DNA of 31,654 nt from SXOA01 sp051004015 (GTDB lineage: Bacteria > Planctomycetota > Planctomycetia > Pirellulales > Pirellulaceae), in NCBI GenBank assembly GCA_051004015.1, contig JBPCKT010000004.1, forward strand, positions 1 to 31,654, written 5' to 3'. A program made the translations under genes and the position numbers. The notes under the pieces were generated by a model. That model had not been told where the DNA came from. It saw only the letters and a list, made by a program, of their open reading frames with translations, and ran no database searches. Position 1 is the first letter of the stretch; every line of letters begins with the position of its first letter. Below are positions 15,521 through 24,004 of the stretch, one piece after another.

Positions 15521-16915
15521 TCAGCGGAGCTGCCCACGAACGACCGGCTGGTCGTTCGCCCTGTTTTGCCGAGCCAATCGGTCGGCGAACTGCGTCTGGC
15601 GGCTGGCGGAGCGGGCCTGGGCACTTTGTCGGGCAGCCGTGGTGATGCGGGAAAGCAGCTCCGGCGAGACACTGTCCACCACGTAGATTTCGCTCTGGTT
15701 CTCGGGGCTTCGTTTGGAGCGAACGATGACGACAACTTCCATCTCATCGCCTGCGCCCGCGATGTTCTCATCCATGAGTGGTGCTGTCCGTGGCATGCGG
15801 CGAGGCAGCTCCGGCGCGCTCGCCGGATTCTGCTCGGCTGCCTCCAACGACGACGATGCGGGACGCACCGGAATTTCATTTTGCTGCACCGGCTCCGGCG
15901 TGGTCGCGGAAGTCAAGGCAATGGGTGACGCTGCCCGCTCGTAGATCGCCTGCAAATTGAATTTGTCGAGCTGCCCATGAATCGCCGGGAGCGAAGCGTA
16001 GAGGCCCTCGTTATCGTCGTCGATGGAGGCGTTGCAGACCCCGATGAGCAGCCCTTCGGCCGAGAATAGCCCGCCGCCACTGCGTCCGTTGACGGGGGCG
16101 CCAGCCACAGTGATGTTCGGCCGGCCGGAGAAGCGGTTAATCGCATTCACGCGGCTTTCCTGCACGGTCGGCTCGCGTCCTTCGCTGCAGCCGATGGTGA
16201 AGACGCGGTCTTGCGGGCGGGAAACGAAATTCTTGGGCGCAACTTGGACCGGTGCGACCTTCACTCCCGGCCAAATGGTGACCAGGGCGATATCTCTTTT
16301 GTCGTCGAAGTCGAGCAATTGCCCTTCCACCTGGCGGACTTGCCCCCCCACGAACAAGTCCACGGTGATTTTGCCCTTTCCCTGCGAGTCGCGGAACAAG
16401 TGCCCGCAAGTGACGAGGAGGGCCTCTTCGGCCTTCGCTTCTTCGTTGTAATGCGTATCAATGATCGTTCCCGTGCCAACGCCGGCACCGCCGCCATTGA
16501 GGTCTTGCACGTGCAAGCGCACGGTGGCATCGATAGGGGACGGCGCAGGGCGGCTCGCTTCTGGCGACTGGCCACGGACGAGCATCTCTTGCTGCGACAT
16601 CTGCGGTGCGGCAGCGGCCGGCTTCAGCAGGGCGATGAGCCGCTCGCGACTGGCGGCTCCTTCGATGCGGCTGACTTCGCGTCCCGCGGACACGAGCACG
16701 AAAGTGGGATAGCCCTTGATTTTGAATTGCCGAACCAGTTCCGGCTGGGCTCGGCCGTCAATCTGACGAATGGGAAATCCCTGCGTGGCAAGACCGCGGA
16801 CAACGGGCTCCACTTTGCGGCAGGCCGGGCAGTTGGCGGTCGTGAATTCGAGCACCACGGGATCATCCGCGGCGGCCAGAGCGGCAAACAGAACGAGAGT
16901 GACGGCGCAAGTCAT
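15521..16915 (-). CDS. Exported thioredoxin-fold / trypsin-like serine protease fusion
   Basis: The 464-residue protein starts at ATG 16915, 6 nt after AAGGAGG. A short signal peptide (MTCAVTLVLFAALAAADD) leads into a thioredoxin domain with a CPAC redox motif (C29, C32) and cis-Pro loop (GYPTF, P70). A linker follows, then a chymotrypsin-fold protease from about 130: H172 (VTCGHLF), D208 (KRDIALV) and S279 (NGRSGGGLF). The triad is complete. The last 100 residues are a charged, low-complexity tail. Such a protein would act in the periplasm; linking a thiol domain to a protease suggests redox-coupled protein quality control, which is inference. It is divergent from the 17248 gene. Confidence 0.88.
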   Translation of the reverse strand: MTCAVTLVLFAALAAADDPVVLEFTTANCPACRKVEPVVRGLATQGFPIRQIDGRAQPELVRQFKIKGYPTFVLVSAGREVSRIEGAASRERLIALLKPAAAAPQMSQQEMLVRGQSPEASRPAPSPIDATVRLHVQDLNGGGAGVGTGTIIDTHYNEEAKAEEALLVTCGHLFRDSQGKGKITVDLFVGGQVRQVEGQLLDFDDKRDIALVTIWPGVKVAPVQVAPKNFVSRPQDRVFTIGCSEGREPTVQESRVNAINRFSGRPNITVAGAPVNGRSGGGLFSAEGLLIGVCNASIDDDNEGLYASLPAIHGQLDKFNLQAIYERAASPIALTSATTPEPVQQNEIPVRPASSSLEAAEQNPASAPELPRRMPRTAPLMDENIAGAGDEMEVVVIVRSKRSPENQSEIYVVDSVSPELLSRITTAARQSAQARSASRQTQFADRLARQNRANDQPVVRGQLR

Positions 16916-17247
16916 GGCTTCCCTCCTTGGAAACGGGCAGGGAAGCGCCGTGCGGGCGGCAAGCATCCCTGCTTGGTGGCTCTGGAGCAATTCCGCGCCT
17001 CGCGGCGCGCCAGCAATCGCCGTCATCCTGACGGCAACAACGGGCAGAGCGTGTTTTGGCGGCGAGGACCTTCCTCGTGAACCGCCGGTCAAAGCTGCCG
17101 ACAATTTGTCCCAGGATTGCAAAATCTACAAGAGCAGTTTTCTCACCAAACGCATTTTCGCGGCCTCGAACCGATAATCAGCAGCGTTGCCGGACGAAAG
17201 CACGTTTTGTGCCGGGGAACGAGTAGACGTTACAATTGCGACCATCC
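16916..17247. other. Divergent promoter region, no gene seen
   Basis: The spacer lies between two divergent genes. TACAAT at 17231-17236, 11 nt before the ATG at 17248, may be a -10 element for the rightward gene; no matching -35 is clear. AAGGAGG near 16922 is the ribosome-binding site of the leftward gene. Confidence 0.4.
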
Positions 17248-17592
17248 ATGCTTCATTTCCACGTCATCATTCAGGCCGCATCCCAGCCGTGGAACGTCAC
17301 GTTTGACGAGGCGTATTTGCAATTGTCCCAAGTCTTGGGTGTCTTCATCGAGCCCGACGGCTCTTTCTTCCTCGCCAGTCGCCCCGGCGAGCCCCAATGG
17401 CAAGTGGAAGGCAATCTCTACGATCAAGGTCCGAACCTGGCCTACGTGGAAATGAAGGGCTGCTGCCCCCAGGAGCGGCTCGATGAATTGTTGCGGGCGA
17501 TCGGCTGGCCGGCAGGCACCTTGCTGTTTCAAATGGTCCGAGAAGGGACGCAGCTCAGCGAAGCGGAATTCCGGAAGGCAGCCCACTCCTAG
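17248..17592 (+). CDS. Small cytosolic protein of unknown function
   Basis: The 114-residue protein (MLHFHVIIQAASQPWNVTFDEAYLQLSQVLGVFIEPDGSFFLAS) has no signal peptide and no membrane segment. It alternates short strands and helices, with many aromatic residues and a CC pair in MKGCCPQERLDELLRAIGWP. No family is recognised. Start ATG 17248 is preferred to an upstream TTG. A TACAAT box just upstream suggests a very short leader. It converges with the AI-2E-type transporter gene, 6 nt apart. Confidence 0.65.
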   Translation: MLHFHVIIQAASQPWNVTFDEAYLQLSQVLGVFIEPDGSFFLASRPGEPQWQVEGNLYDQGPNLAYVEMKGCCPQERLDELLRAIGWPAGTLLFQMVREGTQLSEAEFRKAAHS

Positions 17593-17598
17593 TACTTG

Positions 17599-19542
17599 TT
17601 ACGCCTTGGTGGCTTGTCTTGAATGCGAGGACACCGGAAGCTGATGAGGAGCAGGGACAATTTGTTTGGCTGGCGAGGGAAGTGAATCGCTGCTATCGGA
17701 GGGAATTGGCGTGGCCGATGTCGTGGGGCGAAGGAACTGAGCAAGCTGCAGCAGTTGGCCGGTCGTCTCCTCAAATGTGGTCCCGATCAGGTCAGCGCCT
17801 GCCTCCGTCAGCTCCTCGCGATTGGCCGCCACATCGGAACCGTCTAAACCCCACCTGCCGACAAGAATCTTTAGCTGGGGAAGGGTCTGCCTCAGCCGCT
17901 TGCACAACAATCGAGCATGCGCGAGTCCCCCGGGGGGGAGGGCCGCGATGCAAACGACGGAGGGCTGCTCATCCTCAACCTGAGTAACGATTTCCGAGGC
18001 GAGCCTGTCGGTGGAGGCGATTTCCGCCTGGCAAATGTTGGGGTCGAGCAGTCGCTTGAACATCGCCAAGGCGACTTCGTCGGCATCGTCGCGCGCGGCG
18101 CACGCCAGGATGTGGATTTTATGCGGTGCGCGAATTTCGGCGCTCGCAGGGGCCTCGGACGATGCCGCGGATGCCGTCACATCGGAAAGCAACTCCAGCT
18201 CTTCGGCAATTTCGCCGCAGCTCCTCCACATGGCTCCGGCTTCGAGTGCTGATAAGCGGCCGGATTCCATGTCCTGACTCGCATAGGTCAGCGTCGGAAT
18301 CAAGATCTGATCATAAACCTGCGGGAGGGACAGTTTTCGCATCAGCTCTCGAGCGATTCTCGAGGCTTCGTCCTGATCGTGGGCCAGAAGCCGTTGATAG
18401 AACCGCACATCCGCGGTCAGCGACGGCTGGTCCCCCAGGAGAACGTCAAAGAACTTGAGTGCTGGGACGTATCTACCGAGAATCATCAGGCAGACGGTGA
18501 GAGGCGCTGCCAGGACGAGTCCCATTGGCCCCCACAGCCACGTCCAGAAAGCGATGGCAAGGATCAACCCGGATTGCGACACTCCCATCGTTTGCCCGTA
18601 CAGGCGCGGTTCAATCACCAGGTTGCTGAGCAGTTCAAAGCTGGCGAATAGGGCGACGACGAGAGCGGGCTGTAGCCAGCCATCGGCCGTCATGATGGAC
18701 AAGCTCACCGGGAGAATAGCGGCGATCCAAGGACCGACGACGGGAATGTATCGCAAAAATGCCGCAAAAATCCCCCACAAAAGGGCATGCGGCACGCCCA
18801 GAAGCAACAGGCCCAAGGCAATGACCACACCGAAGGAAGCATTGAGAATGAATTGCGCCAGCAAATAGCGGCTGATCCTATATCCGGCGTCGTCCAGCGC
18901 GACCGTGGTGAGAGTCATGTGTCCTCGGCCGATCAGCCGCAGCAGTCGATCGCGCAGGTCTTCGCGCTCAATCAGGGCGTAGATCACGAGAATGAAGACG
19001 AGCCCAGCCGCTGCCAACGGTTCGAGGAGCGGTCCCAATCCAGCGAACAAAGGAGCGATCCAAGAGTTGTCGCTGGGTGCGAGCACGACCGTTGCCGGTC
19101 GCTCACCCTCCGCGATGAGCGAGGGCTTGTTTGATTTGGTCACCGCCTGGCTAACCTGCTCGACGAACGTCTGAATCTTGCTGAGAATTGAATTATCATT
19201 GCCGGTTCGCAACGATTGTATCCGCTCGGTCACTCGGGCTTGATAGCGCGGCAGGTCGTCCGCAAGTTGAATGGTTTGCGAGAAGAACAGCCAGGCGAGC
19301 AGGGCGGCGATAAGCCCCGCGGCGGCGACCACGGCGAGCACCGCCGGAACGCGCGGCACGCCGCGCCGCTGAATGAATAAGACGACCGGCCCCAGCATGA
19401 AGGTGATGAGGATTGCCAGGGCCGTGGGAATCAACACGGGACGCGCCAGGTACAGGAATCCAGTGGCGAGCGCTAGGATCGCCAGCGTCGCCAGCGTGGG
19501 AGATATCCGCTGCCAGGCCGTTGTCGTGCTTACGGGAATCAT
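17599..19542 (-). CDS. AI-2E/PerM-family permease with C-terminal Rossmann-like domain
   Basis: The 647-residue protein has an N-terminal half with the hydrophobic segments of the AI-2E transporter (UPF0118/PerM) family: FLYLARPVLIPTALAILITF, then a soluble insertion, then LVFILVIYALIEREDLRDRL, LLAQFILNASFGVVIALGLL, FLRYIPVVGPWIAAILPVSL and PMGLVLAAPLTVCLMIL. The C-terminal 200 residues are soluble, with an alpha/beta repeat (HKIHILACAARDDADEVALAM ... VVCIAALPPGGLAHARLL ... KILVGRWG) resembling B12-binding-type Rossmann domains. The DxHxxG cobalamin motif is absent, so cofactor binding is unlikely. The substrate is unknown. The start ATG lacks a good ribosome-binding site. The 287-nt spacer upstream holds nothing recognisable. 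Confidence 0.82.
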   Translation of the reverse strand: MIPVSTTTAWQRISPTLATLAILALATGFLYLARPVLIPTALAILITFMLGPVVLFIQRRGVPRVPAVLAVVAAAGLIAALLAWLFFSQTIQLADDLPRYQARVTERIQSLRTGNDNSILSKIQTFVEQVSQAVTKSNKPSLIAEGERPATVVLAPSDNSWIAPLFAGLGPLLEPLAAAGLVFILVIYALIEREDLRDRLLRLIGRGHMTLTTVALDDAGYRISRYLLAQFILNASFGVVIALGLLLLGVPHALLWGIFAAFLRYIPVVGPWIAAILPVSLSIMTADGWLQPALVVALFASFELLSNLVIEPRLYGQTMGVSQSGLILAIAFWTWLWGPMGLVLAAPLTVCLMILGRYVPALKFFDVLLGDQPSLTADVRFYQRLLAHDQDEASRIARELMRKLSLPQVYDQILIPTLTYASQDMESGRLSALEAGAMWRSCGEIAEELELLSDVTASAASSEAPASAEIRAPHKIHILACAARDDADEVALAMFKRLLDPNICQAEIASTDRLASEIVTQVEDEQPSVVCIAALPPGGLAHARLLCKRLRQTLPQLKILVGRWGLDGSDVAANREELTEAGADLIGTTFEETTGQLLQLAQFLRPTTSATPIPSDSSDSLPSPAKQIVPAPHQLPVSSHSRQATKA

Positions 19543-19829
19543 AGGAGGCCGGTTATCGGAGAGGCAGCATCCCCGCTCACATGCTGCAGGAACGCATGAA
19601 CACGACCAACACAATGGTTCCTAGAATAGAAACCGCGATCGAACCGAGGCATCCAAGCCGAGTTGAATAGAATCCGAACATGGGAACGAACCTTGTTGGT
19701 CGGCGGGGGTTCACTGTGGAAGAACGGATTGCAATCGCCACGCGGACCTAACCCAATCGACCGAGCGCAATGGAGAGTCGCAAGTACCGTGCCGCGATTT
19801 GAAATCGTTGGAATGCCCTTGCATCCCCG

Positions 19830-21977
19830 TTACATTTCCCGCCTGGCTCGCGTCGCCAGCCAAACTAGCGCCGCTCCGATTGCCGCACCGCAGGCGGCAG
19901 CGACGAGCCAGAGCCGGGGCAGGTGCTCTTGCTCCTGAATGCCAATTCCCACCTTGGCCAGGTCATCTTGAAAGCGGCCGATCAGCAAGAGCAGACCGTT
20001 GTGCGTGGCATGGAGCAGCATCCCAGGAAAGACGCTCTTCGTCCGCCAGCAAACCCAACCAAGCACCAATCCTAAGAGAGTGCTCGGCAGCAAACGCACT
20101 CCCCCCACGCCGCCACTCACAAAGACGTGGAACAGGCCGAACAGAATCCCCGTCGCGGCAATCGCCGCCCAGGCCGGCAGGCGACCACGCAGCGAGCCGA
20201 GCAGATAACCGCGAAAGAACCACTCCTCGCAGATGGCCGGTGCCACTGCCATCGTGCCGACAAGTAGCACCGGATGAAGGTGCTTGATCTTTTCAAAGAT
20301 TTCCGCGGAGGCCAGCTTTTTTAGATCTACGCTGACCCAACTCAACTGTTGCGTCAGCAGCACGATTTCGTGAGCGAAGGCCCAGAGAGAAAGACCCAGC
20401 AGAAGCGCGCCCGCGTACGCCAGCAACGGCCCCACCCGCAACTGAAAGCCTCTGGGCAAACTCACATACTGTAGGCGCGAGATCCCCAAAGGCACCGCGA
20501 GATATAGGAACGCTCCCAGTGCCGCGGAGAGCATCAGTCGGTCTTCCAATGGCAGCGAGCCGGAGCCCAACGCGAAAAAGCCGCTCAGCACGTTCTGCAG
20601 GGCAAACACCACGGCGGCGCACAGGGCCGCGCCGGCCAGGCTCGGCTGGGAGCGCAACTCCGCTGGGCGGCGGAAGAGATCGGCCCAGCTTCCCTGGCTG
20701 CCGTAGAGAATTGCGTCGCTGCCAAAAATCCGTGCCGCCAGGGCCAGTGCGGCCACGCCATACAGCGCCGTGGAAACGACGGCTGCTCCCGCCAGCAGCG
20801 AATTGAGGGTTCCCTGCAACACATCGCGGGCCAGCAGCACGATGTTGACTAGCGGCACCACCGCCAACACGCCGCTGAGCTCGATCCCCGGCATGACGCT
20901 GAGAAATCCGGGGGCGATGGCCAATAGCATGAACGGGATCAAATATGCCTGCGCCTCCTTGAAGCTGCGGGCAAAGCTGGTCACCGCCAAGAGCAGCGCC
21001 GAGAAGAAGGCAGCGAACAGAATCAAGAGGCCCAGAACTATCAGAATCGCGGCGGGAGAGAGTCCATTTTCACCAAACAGCATTGGTCCCAGCCCCGTGC
21101 TGTAAACCGTGATGGACATTCCCGCCAGGTTGGCCCCTGCCGTGAGCAGCGCGACGGTAAGCACCGCGAAGTACTTGGCCAACAACATGCTCAGCCGCGG
21201 CAACGGCGCCGCCATCAGCGATTCCAGCGTTCCCCGCTCGCGCTCGCCGGCGGTCAGGTCGATCGCGGGATAAACCGCGCCGGTGATCGTCATCAGGATG
21301 AGAATCAGCGGCACCAGCGTCGCCATCGAAACCACTTCCCCGGTCTCTCCCGCGATGGGACGGCGATTCCAGATAGTATGCGGCGCTCCCTCCCTGGACT
21401 GCTGACGCAAACGATCAAAATAGTTCAAGTGGTCGAAGGCCCACAACCGCCGCTCCGCGTAATCGGCAATCGAGCGGCTCAGAGGGGAGTCACGTAGGTA
21501 GAACAGGTCGTAATGCAACTGTACTCCACCGGGCACATCGGGCGACCTGGTAAACTGCGCCCGCACTCCCAGGTCCAGTTTCCCCTGTCGTAGCTTTTCC
21601 TCCAGCATGGAATCGGCGATCCATAACACCCTAGGCTTGGCTTTCTCCGGCCCGTCAATTTTCTCGATTAACTGGCCGCCGTGTTCAAACTGTTGGAAGA
21701 AGCCTTTGATGGTTTCCTCGCTGTCGCCGGCAATCCGCCACTCGACGTCGGTCGGCTTAGCGTAGCTGGAAAAGAAGAACTGGCGGAAGGCAACGCTGAG
21801 CAGTGGATACACGAGCAGCGGCATCAGCACCAGCGTGATGATTGTCCGGCGGTCCCGCAGCGTTTCCCTCAGCTCCTTCCGCGTCAGCCGCCAGAGCCGC
21901 ACGGCCGGGCGGACCTTGGGGCGCGAGCCCGGTTTTGCGGATGAAGGTGGCAGTGGTGGAAGAGGCTGGTCGCTCAC
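19830..21977 (-). CDS. ABC-2 permease fused to CPBP intramembrane metalloprotease
   Basis: The 715-residue protein starts at GTG 21977, 7 nt after AGGAGG, and overlaps the ATPase stop by 4 nt (GTGA). The first 400 residues are a NatB-like ABC-2 permease: RKELRETLRDRRTIITLVLMPLLVYPLL, a periplasmic loop, then LTAGERERGTLESLMAAP and several membrane segments. The last third is a CPBP (CAAX-protease/Abi) domain with EE at 584-585 in EEWFFRGYL, FGLFHV (H617) and HATHNGLLL (H656), all expected zinc/catalytic residues. Fusion of the two halves is known among Nat-type sodium/drug exporters in planctomycetes and relatives. The substrate is unknown. It forms an exporter with the ATPase encoded just upstream. 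Confidence 0.9.
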   Translation of the reverse strand: MSDQPLPPLPPSSAKPGSRPKVRPAVRLWRLTRKELRETLRDRRTIITLVLMPLLVYPLLSVAFRQFFFSSYAKPTDVEWRIAGDSEETIKGFFQQFEHGGQLIEKIDGPEKAKPRVLWIADSMLEEKLRQGKLDLGVRAQFTRSPDVPGGVQLHYDLFYLRDSPLSRSIADYAERRLWAFDHLNYFDRLRQQSREGAPHTIWNRRPIAGETGEVVSMATLVPLILILMTITGAVYPAIDLTAGERERGTLESLMAAPLPRLSMLLAKYFAVLTVALLTAGANLAGMSITVYSTGLGPMLFGENGLSPAAILIVLGLLILFAAFFSALLLAVTSFARSFKEAQAYLIPFMLLAIAPGFLSVMPGIELSGVLAVVPLVNIVLLARDVLQGTLNSLLAGAAVVSTALYGVAALALAARIFGSDAILYGSQGSWADLFRRPAELRSQPSLAGAALCAAVVFALQNVLSGFFALGSGSLPLEDRLMLSAALGAFLYLAVPLGISRLQYVSLPRGFQLRVGPLLAYAGALLLGLSLWAFAHEIVLLTQQLSWVSVDLKKLASAEIFEKIKHLHPVLLVGTMAVAPAICEEWFFRGYLLGSLRGRLPAWAAIAATGILFGLFHVFVSGGVGGVRLLPSTLLGLVLGWVCWRTKSVFPGMLLHATHNGLLLLIGRFQDDLAKVGIGIQEQEHLPRLWLVAAACGAAIGAALVWLATRARREM

Positions 21978-22723
21978 GCGGCGTCCTCCTGCTCGGTCAG
22001 CGGCACGGATTGCAGGAACATTTCGGTGAGGGACGTGCAATTCGTGGCGGCCTGCAACTCAGGCAGCGTTCCTTCATGCAACAGCCGGCCGCGATGCAAG
22101 AGGCCGAACCGGTCGCAGAATCGCTCCGCCTCATCCAGCCGATGGGTGCTGACGATCACGCTCTTTCCCTGGTCTTTGGCGGCCGCGATGTAATCAAAGA
22201 TGACCTTGCTTCCCACCACGTCCAGTCCGCGGGTGGGTTCGTCCAAGAGCAGGACCGGCGGATCGTGAATCATGGAACGGGCCAGGTTCACCCGTTGCTT
22301 CTGCCCCGTCGAGAGACTCGCGCAGCGGCGGTCGATAAAGCTGTTCAAATCAAAGAGCTGGGTGAAGCGAGCCAGGCTCTTCTGGGCCGTGGCGTCGTCC
22401 AGCCCGTAAACGTCGGCAAAAAACAGCAGCAGCTCACGCGGAGTGAGCCACTGATAAAGTCCGGCCGATGTCGAAACCATGCCAATGCGGCTTTTCACTT
22501 CGTCAGGAGCTTCACTGGTGCGAAAGCCCCCCACTTCCGCGTAGCCGCTGGTTGGCTCCAGCAAGCCGAGGATCATGCGGAGCGTCGTGGTCTTGCCGGC
22601 TCCGTTGGCCCCGAGCAAGCCATAAGCCTCGCCCGGCACGACCGAAAACGACAGGCGGTCGACCGCCAGAACATCCTGGCCGCCGGACGAAAACCGCTTT
22701 GTCAGCTCCACCACGCTGATCAT
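21974..22723 (-). CDS. ABC exporter ATP-binding protein (NatA-like)
   Basis: The 249-residue ATPase has Walker A GANGAGKTTT (38-47), signature LSTGQKQRVNLARS, Walker B VLLLDEPTRGLD and the switch histidine in VIVSTHRLDEAERFC. The STGQ signature and overall sequence place it with NatA/CcmA-type exporter subunits. It dimerises at the cytoplasmic side of the ABC-2/CPBP permease encoded immediately downstream with a 4-nt overlap, so the two are translated together. Start ATG 22723 has AGGA at suitable distance. A GTAG hairpin unit lies just upstream. Confidence 0.93.
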   Translation of the reverse strand: MISVVELTKRFSSGGQDVLAVDRLSFSVVPGEAYGLLGANGAGKTTTLRMILGLLEPTSGYAEVGGFRTSEAPDEVKSRIGMVSTSAGLYQWLTPRELLLFFADVYGLDDATAQKSLARFTQLFDLNSFIDRRCASLSTGQKQRVNLARSMIHDPPVLLLDEPTRGLDVVGSKVIFDYIAAAKDQGKSVIVSTHRLDEAERFCDRFGLLHRGRLLHEGTLPELQAATNCTSLTEMFLQSVPLTEQEDAA

Positions 22724-22739
22724 CAATATTTCCTGCGTT

Positions 22740-22761
22740 GGGGTAGGCTTCCAGCCTGCCC
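22740..22761. repeat. GGGGTAGGCTTCCAGCCTGCCC element, copy 1
   Basis: A 22-bp unit identical to 25464-25485. GGGTAGGCT and AGCCTGCCC form a 9-bp stem with one U-G pair around TCC. It carries the GTAG head and the TTCC loop, like the units at 10685. It lies 17 nt upstream of the ATPase start codon. Confidence 0.75.
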
Positions 22762-22844
22762 AGAAACGGAATGATAAAAATAGTAGTTAGGCGACCTATC
22801 TTTAGGAAACGACTCCAAGCCAGCGTAGCACGAACCGACAACGT

Positions 22845-23615
22845 ATGTTACACCTCGTAACTGCCGATATGACGACGAGCTTGCCCCAGACCGAAGCCCG
22901 ACTTGTGCGCACGCTCGTCACCATCGCCACCTACAACGAAATCGAGAATCTGCCGCTCCTGGTCGAGGCCATCTGGCAAGTGGCCCCGCAGGTGGACATC
23001 CTGGTCATCGACGACAACTCCCCCGATGGCACCGGCCCGTGGTGCGAGGAGAGGGCCCAGACAGAGCCTCGCCTCCGCTGCCTGCATCGGGCGGGAAAGC
23101 TCGGCCTCGGGACGGCGATCATCGCGGGGATGAAGTACGCCATCGAGCACGGCTACGACCTGGTGCTCAACATGGACGCCGATTTCAGCCACCACCCGCG
23201 CTACATCCCGGCGCTCCTGGCGGGAATGGAAAACGCCGACGTCACCATCGGCTCGCGCTACGTCCCCGGCGGCGGCGCGAAGGACTGGCCCCTGAAGCGG
23301 CGGCTGATGAGCTGGGGAGTGAATACCTATGCCCGCTGGCTGCTCGGCCTCCGTCCCAAGGATTGCAGCGGCGCTTTCCGCTGCTTCCGCGTAGACTTGC
23401 TGCGAACAATCGATTTCGACGCCATCAGGAGCCGCGGCTATTCCTTCCAGGAAGAGATTCTCTGGCATCTCAAACGTGCTGGCGCTCGCTTCACCGAAAG
23501 CCCGATCCTCTTCGCCGACCGTGAGAAGGGACAGTCCAAAATCAACAGCCAGGAAGCCGTCTCGGCCCTGTGGATCATCTTCCGGCTGGGCGTCACGAAT
23601 TGGCTCCGATTCTAA
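22845..23615 (+). CDS. GT2 polyprenol-phosphate mannosyl/glucosyltransferase (DPM1-like)
   Basis: The 256-residue GT-A enzyme shows TLVTIATYNEIENLPLLVEAIW, DILVIDDNSPDGTG, MDADFSHHPRYIP (the DxD metal/nucleotide motif as DAD) and GSRYVPGGGAKDWP, then CSGAFRCFR and SFQEEILW. This is the dolichol-phosphate-mannose-synthase type lacking C-terminal membrane anchors. It moves a sugar from GDP- or UDP-sugar to polyprenyl phosphate at the inner membrane face, for later use in glycan or protein glycosylation. The start may be ATG 22845 or ATG 22869; neither has a clear ribosome-binding site. It is divergent from the ABC exporter genes. Confidence 0.88.
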   Translation: MLHLVTADMTTSLPQTEARLVRTLVTIATYNEIENLPLLVEAIWQVAPQVDILVIDDNSPDGTGPWCEERAQTEPRLRCLHRAGKLGLGTAIIAGMKYAIEHGYDLVLNMDADFSHHPRYIPALLAGMENADVTIGSRYVPGGGAKDWPLKRRLMSWGVNTYARWLLGLRPKDCSGAFRCFRVDLLRTIDFDAIRSRGYSFQEEILWHLKRAGARFTESPILFADREKGQSKINSQEAVSALWIIFRLGVTNWLRF

Positions 23616-23758
23616 CCGCGAGAACCAAGCGGCCGGCGACCCCCAGTTCCCGCGCTTTCGCTACGGGTTAATGCCCCTTTCTCTTGCGGCGCACGCATCA
23701 GTCGTTGATAATGCGTTCTTTGCGGGATTGACTTCCTCAGGTTCGTTGGAACGGCAAC

Positions 23759-23980
23759 ATGAACGACAACGGTGCTGGCGCCCTCTTCGCGGGCGGCGGA
23801 ATGATGCTCGTGATGGGCCTTATCAGCCTCGCGTTCCTGGCGTGCTGGGTTTGGTCGCTCGTCGATGCCATCAAGAACCCTCGGCTCACCGACAATGAGC
23901 GACTGATTTGGATTATTGTGATCCTGCTGACCGGATGCCTGGGGTCCTTGATTTACCTCATCGTGGGCCGAAAAAAGTAG
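23759..23980 (+). CDS. Small PLDc_N-type membrane protein
   Basis: The 73-residue peptide has two membrane segments (GMMLVMGLISLAFLACWVWSL and LIWIIVILLTGCLGSLIYLIV) around VDAIKNPRLTDNERLIW. The W-x-x-V-D-x-I-x-[NK] stretch and LIYLIVGRKK end match the phospholipase-D-nuclease N-terminal (PLDc_N) motif, found alone in many small bacterial proteins of unknown role. It lies 24 nt before the DUF1501 gene and may be co-transcribed with it. Confidence 0.75.
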   Translation: MNDNGAGALFAGGGMMLVMGLISLAFLACWVWSLVDAIKNPRLTDNERLIWIIVILLTGCLGSLIYLIVGRKK

Positions 23981-24004
23981 CCGCCGAGCTAAAGGACAAC
24001 CTCG

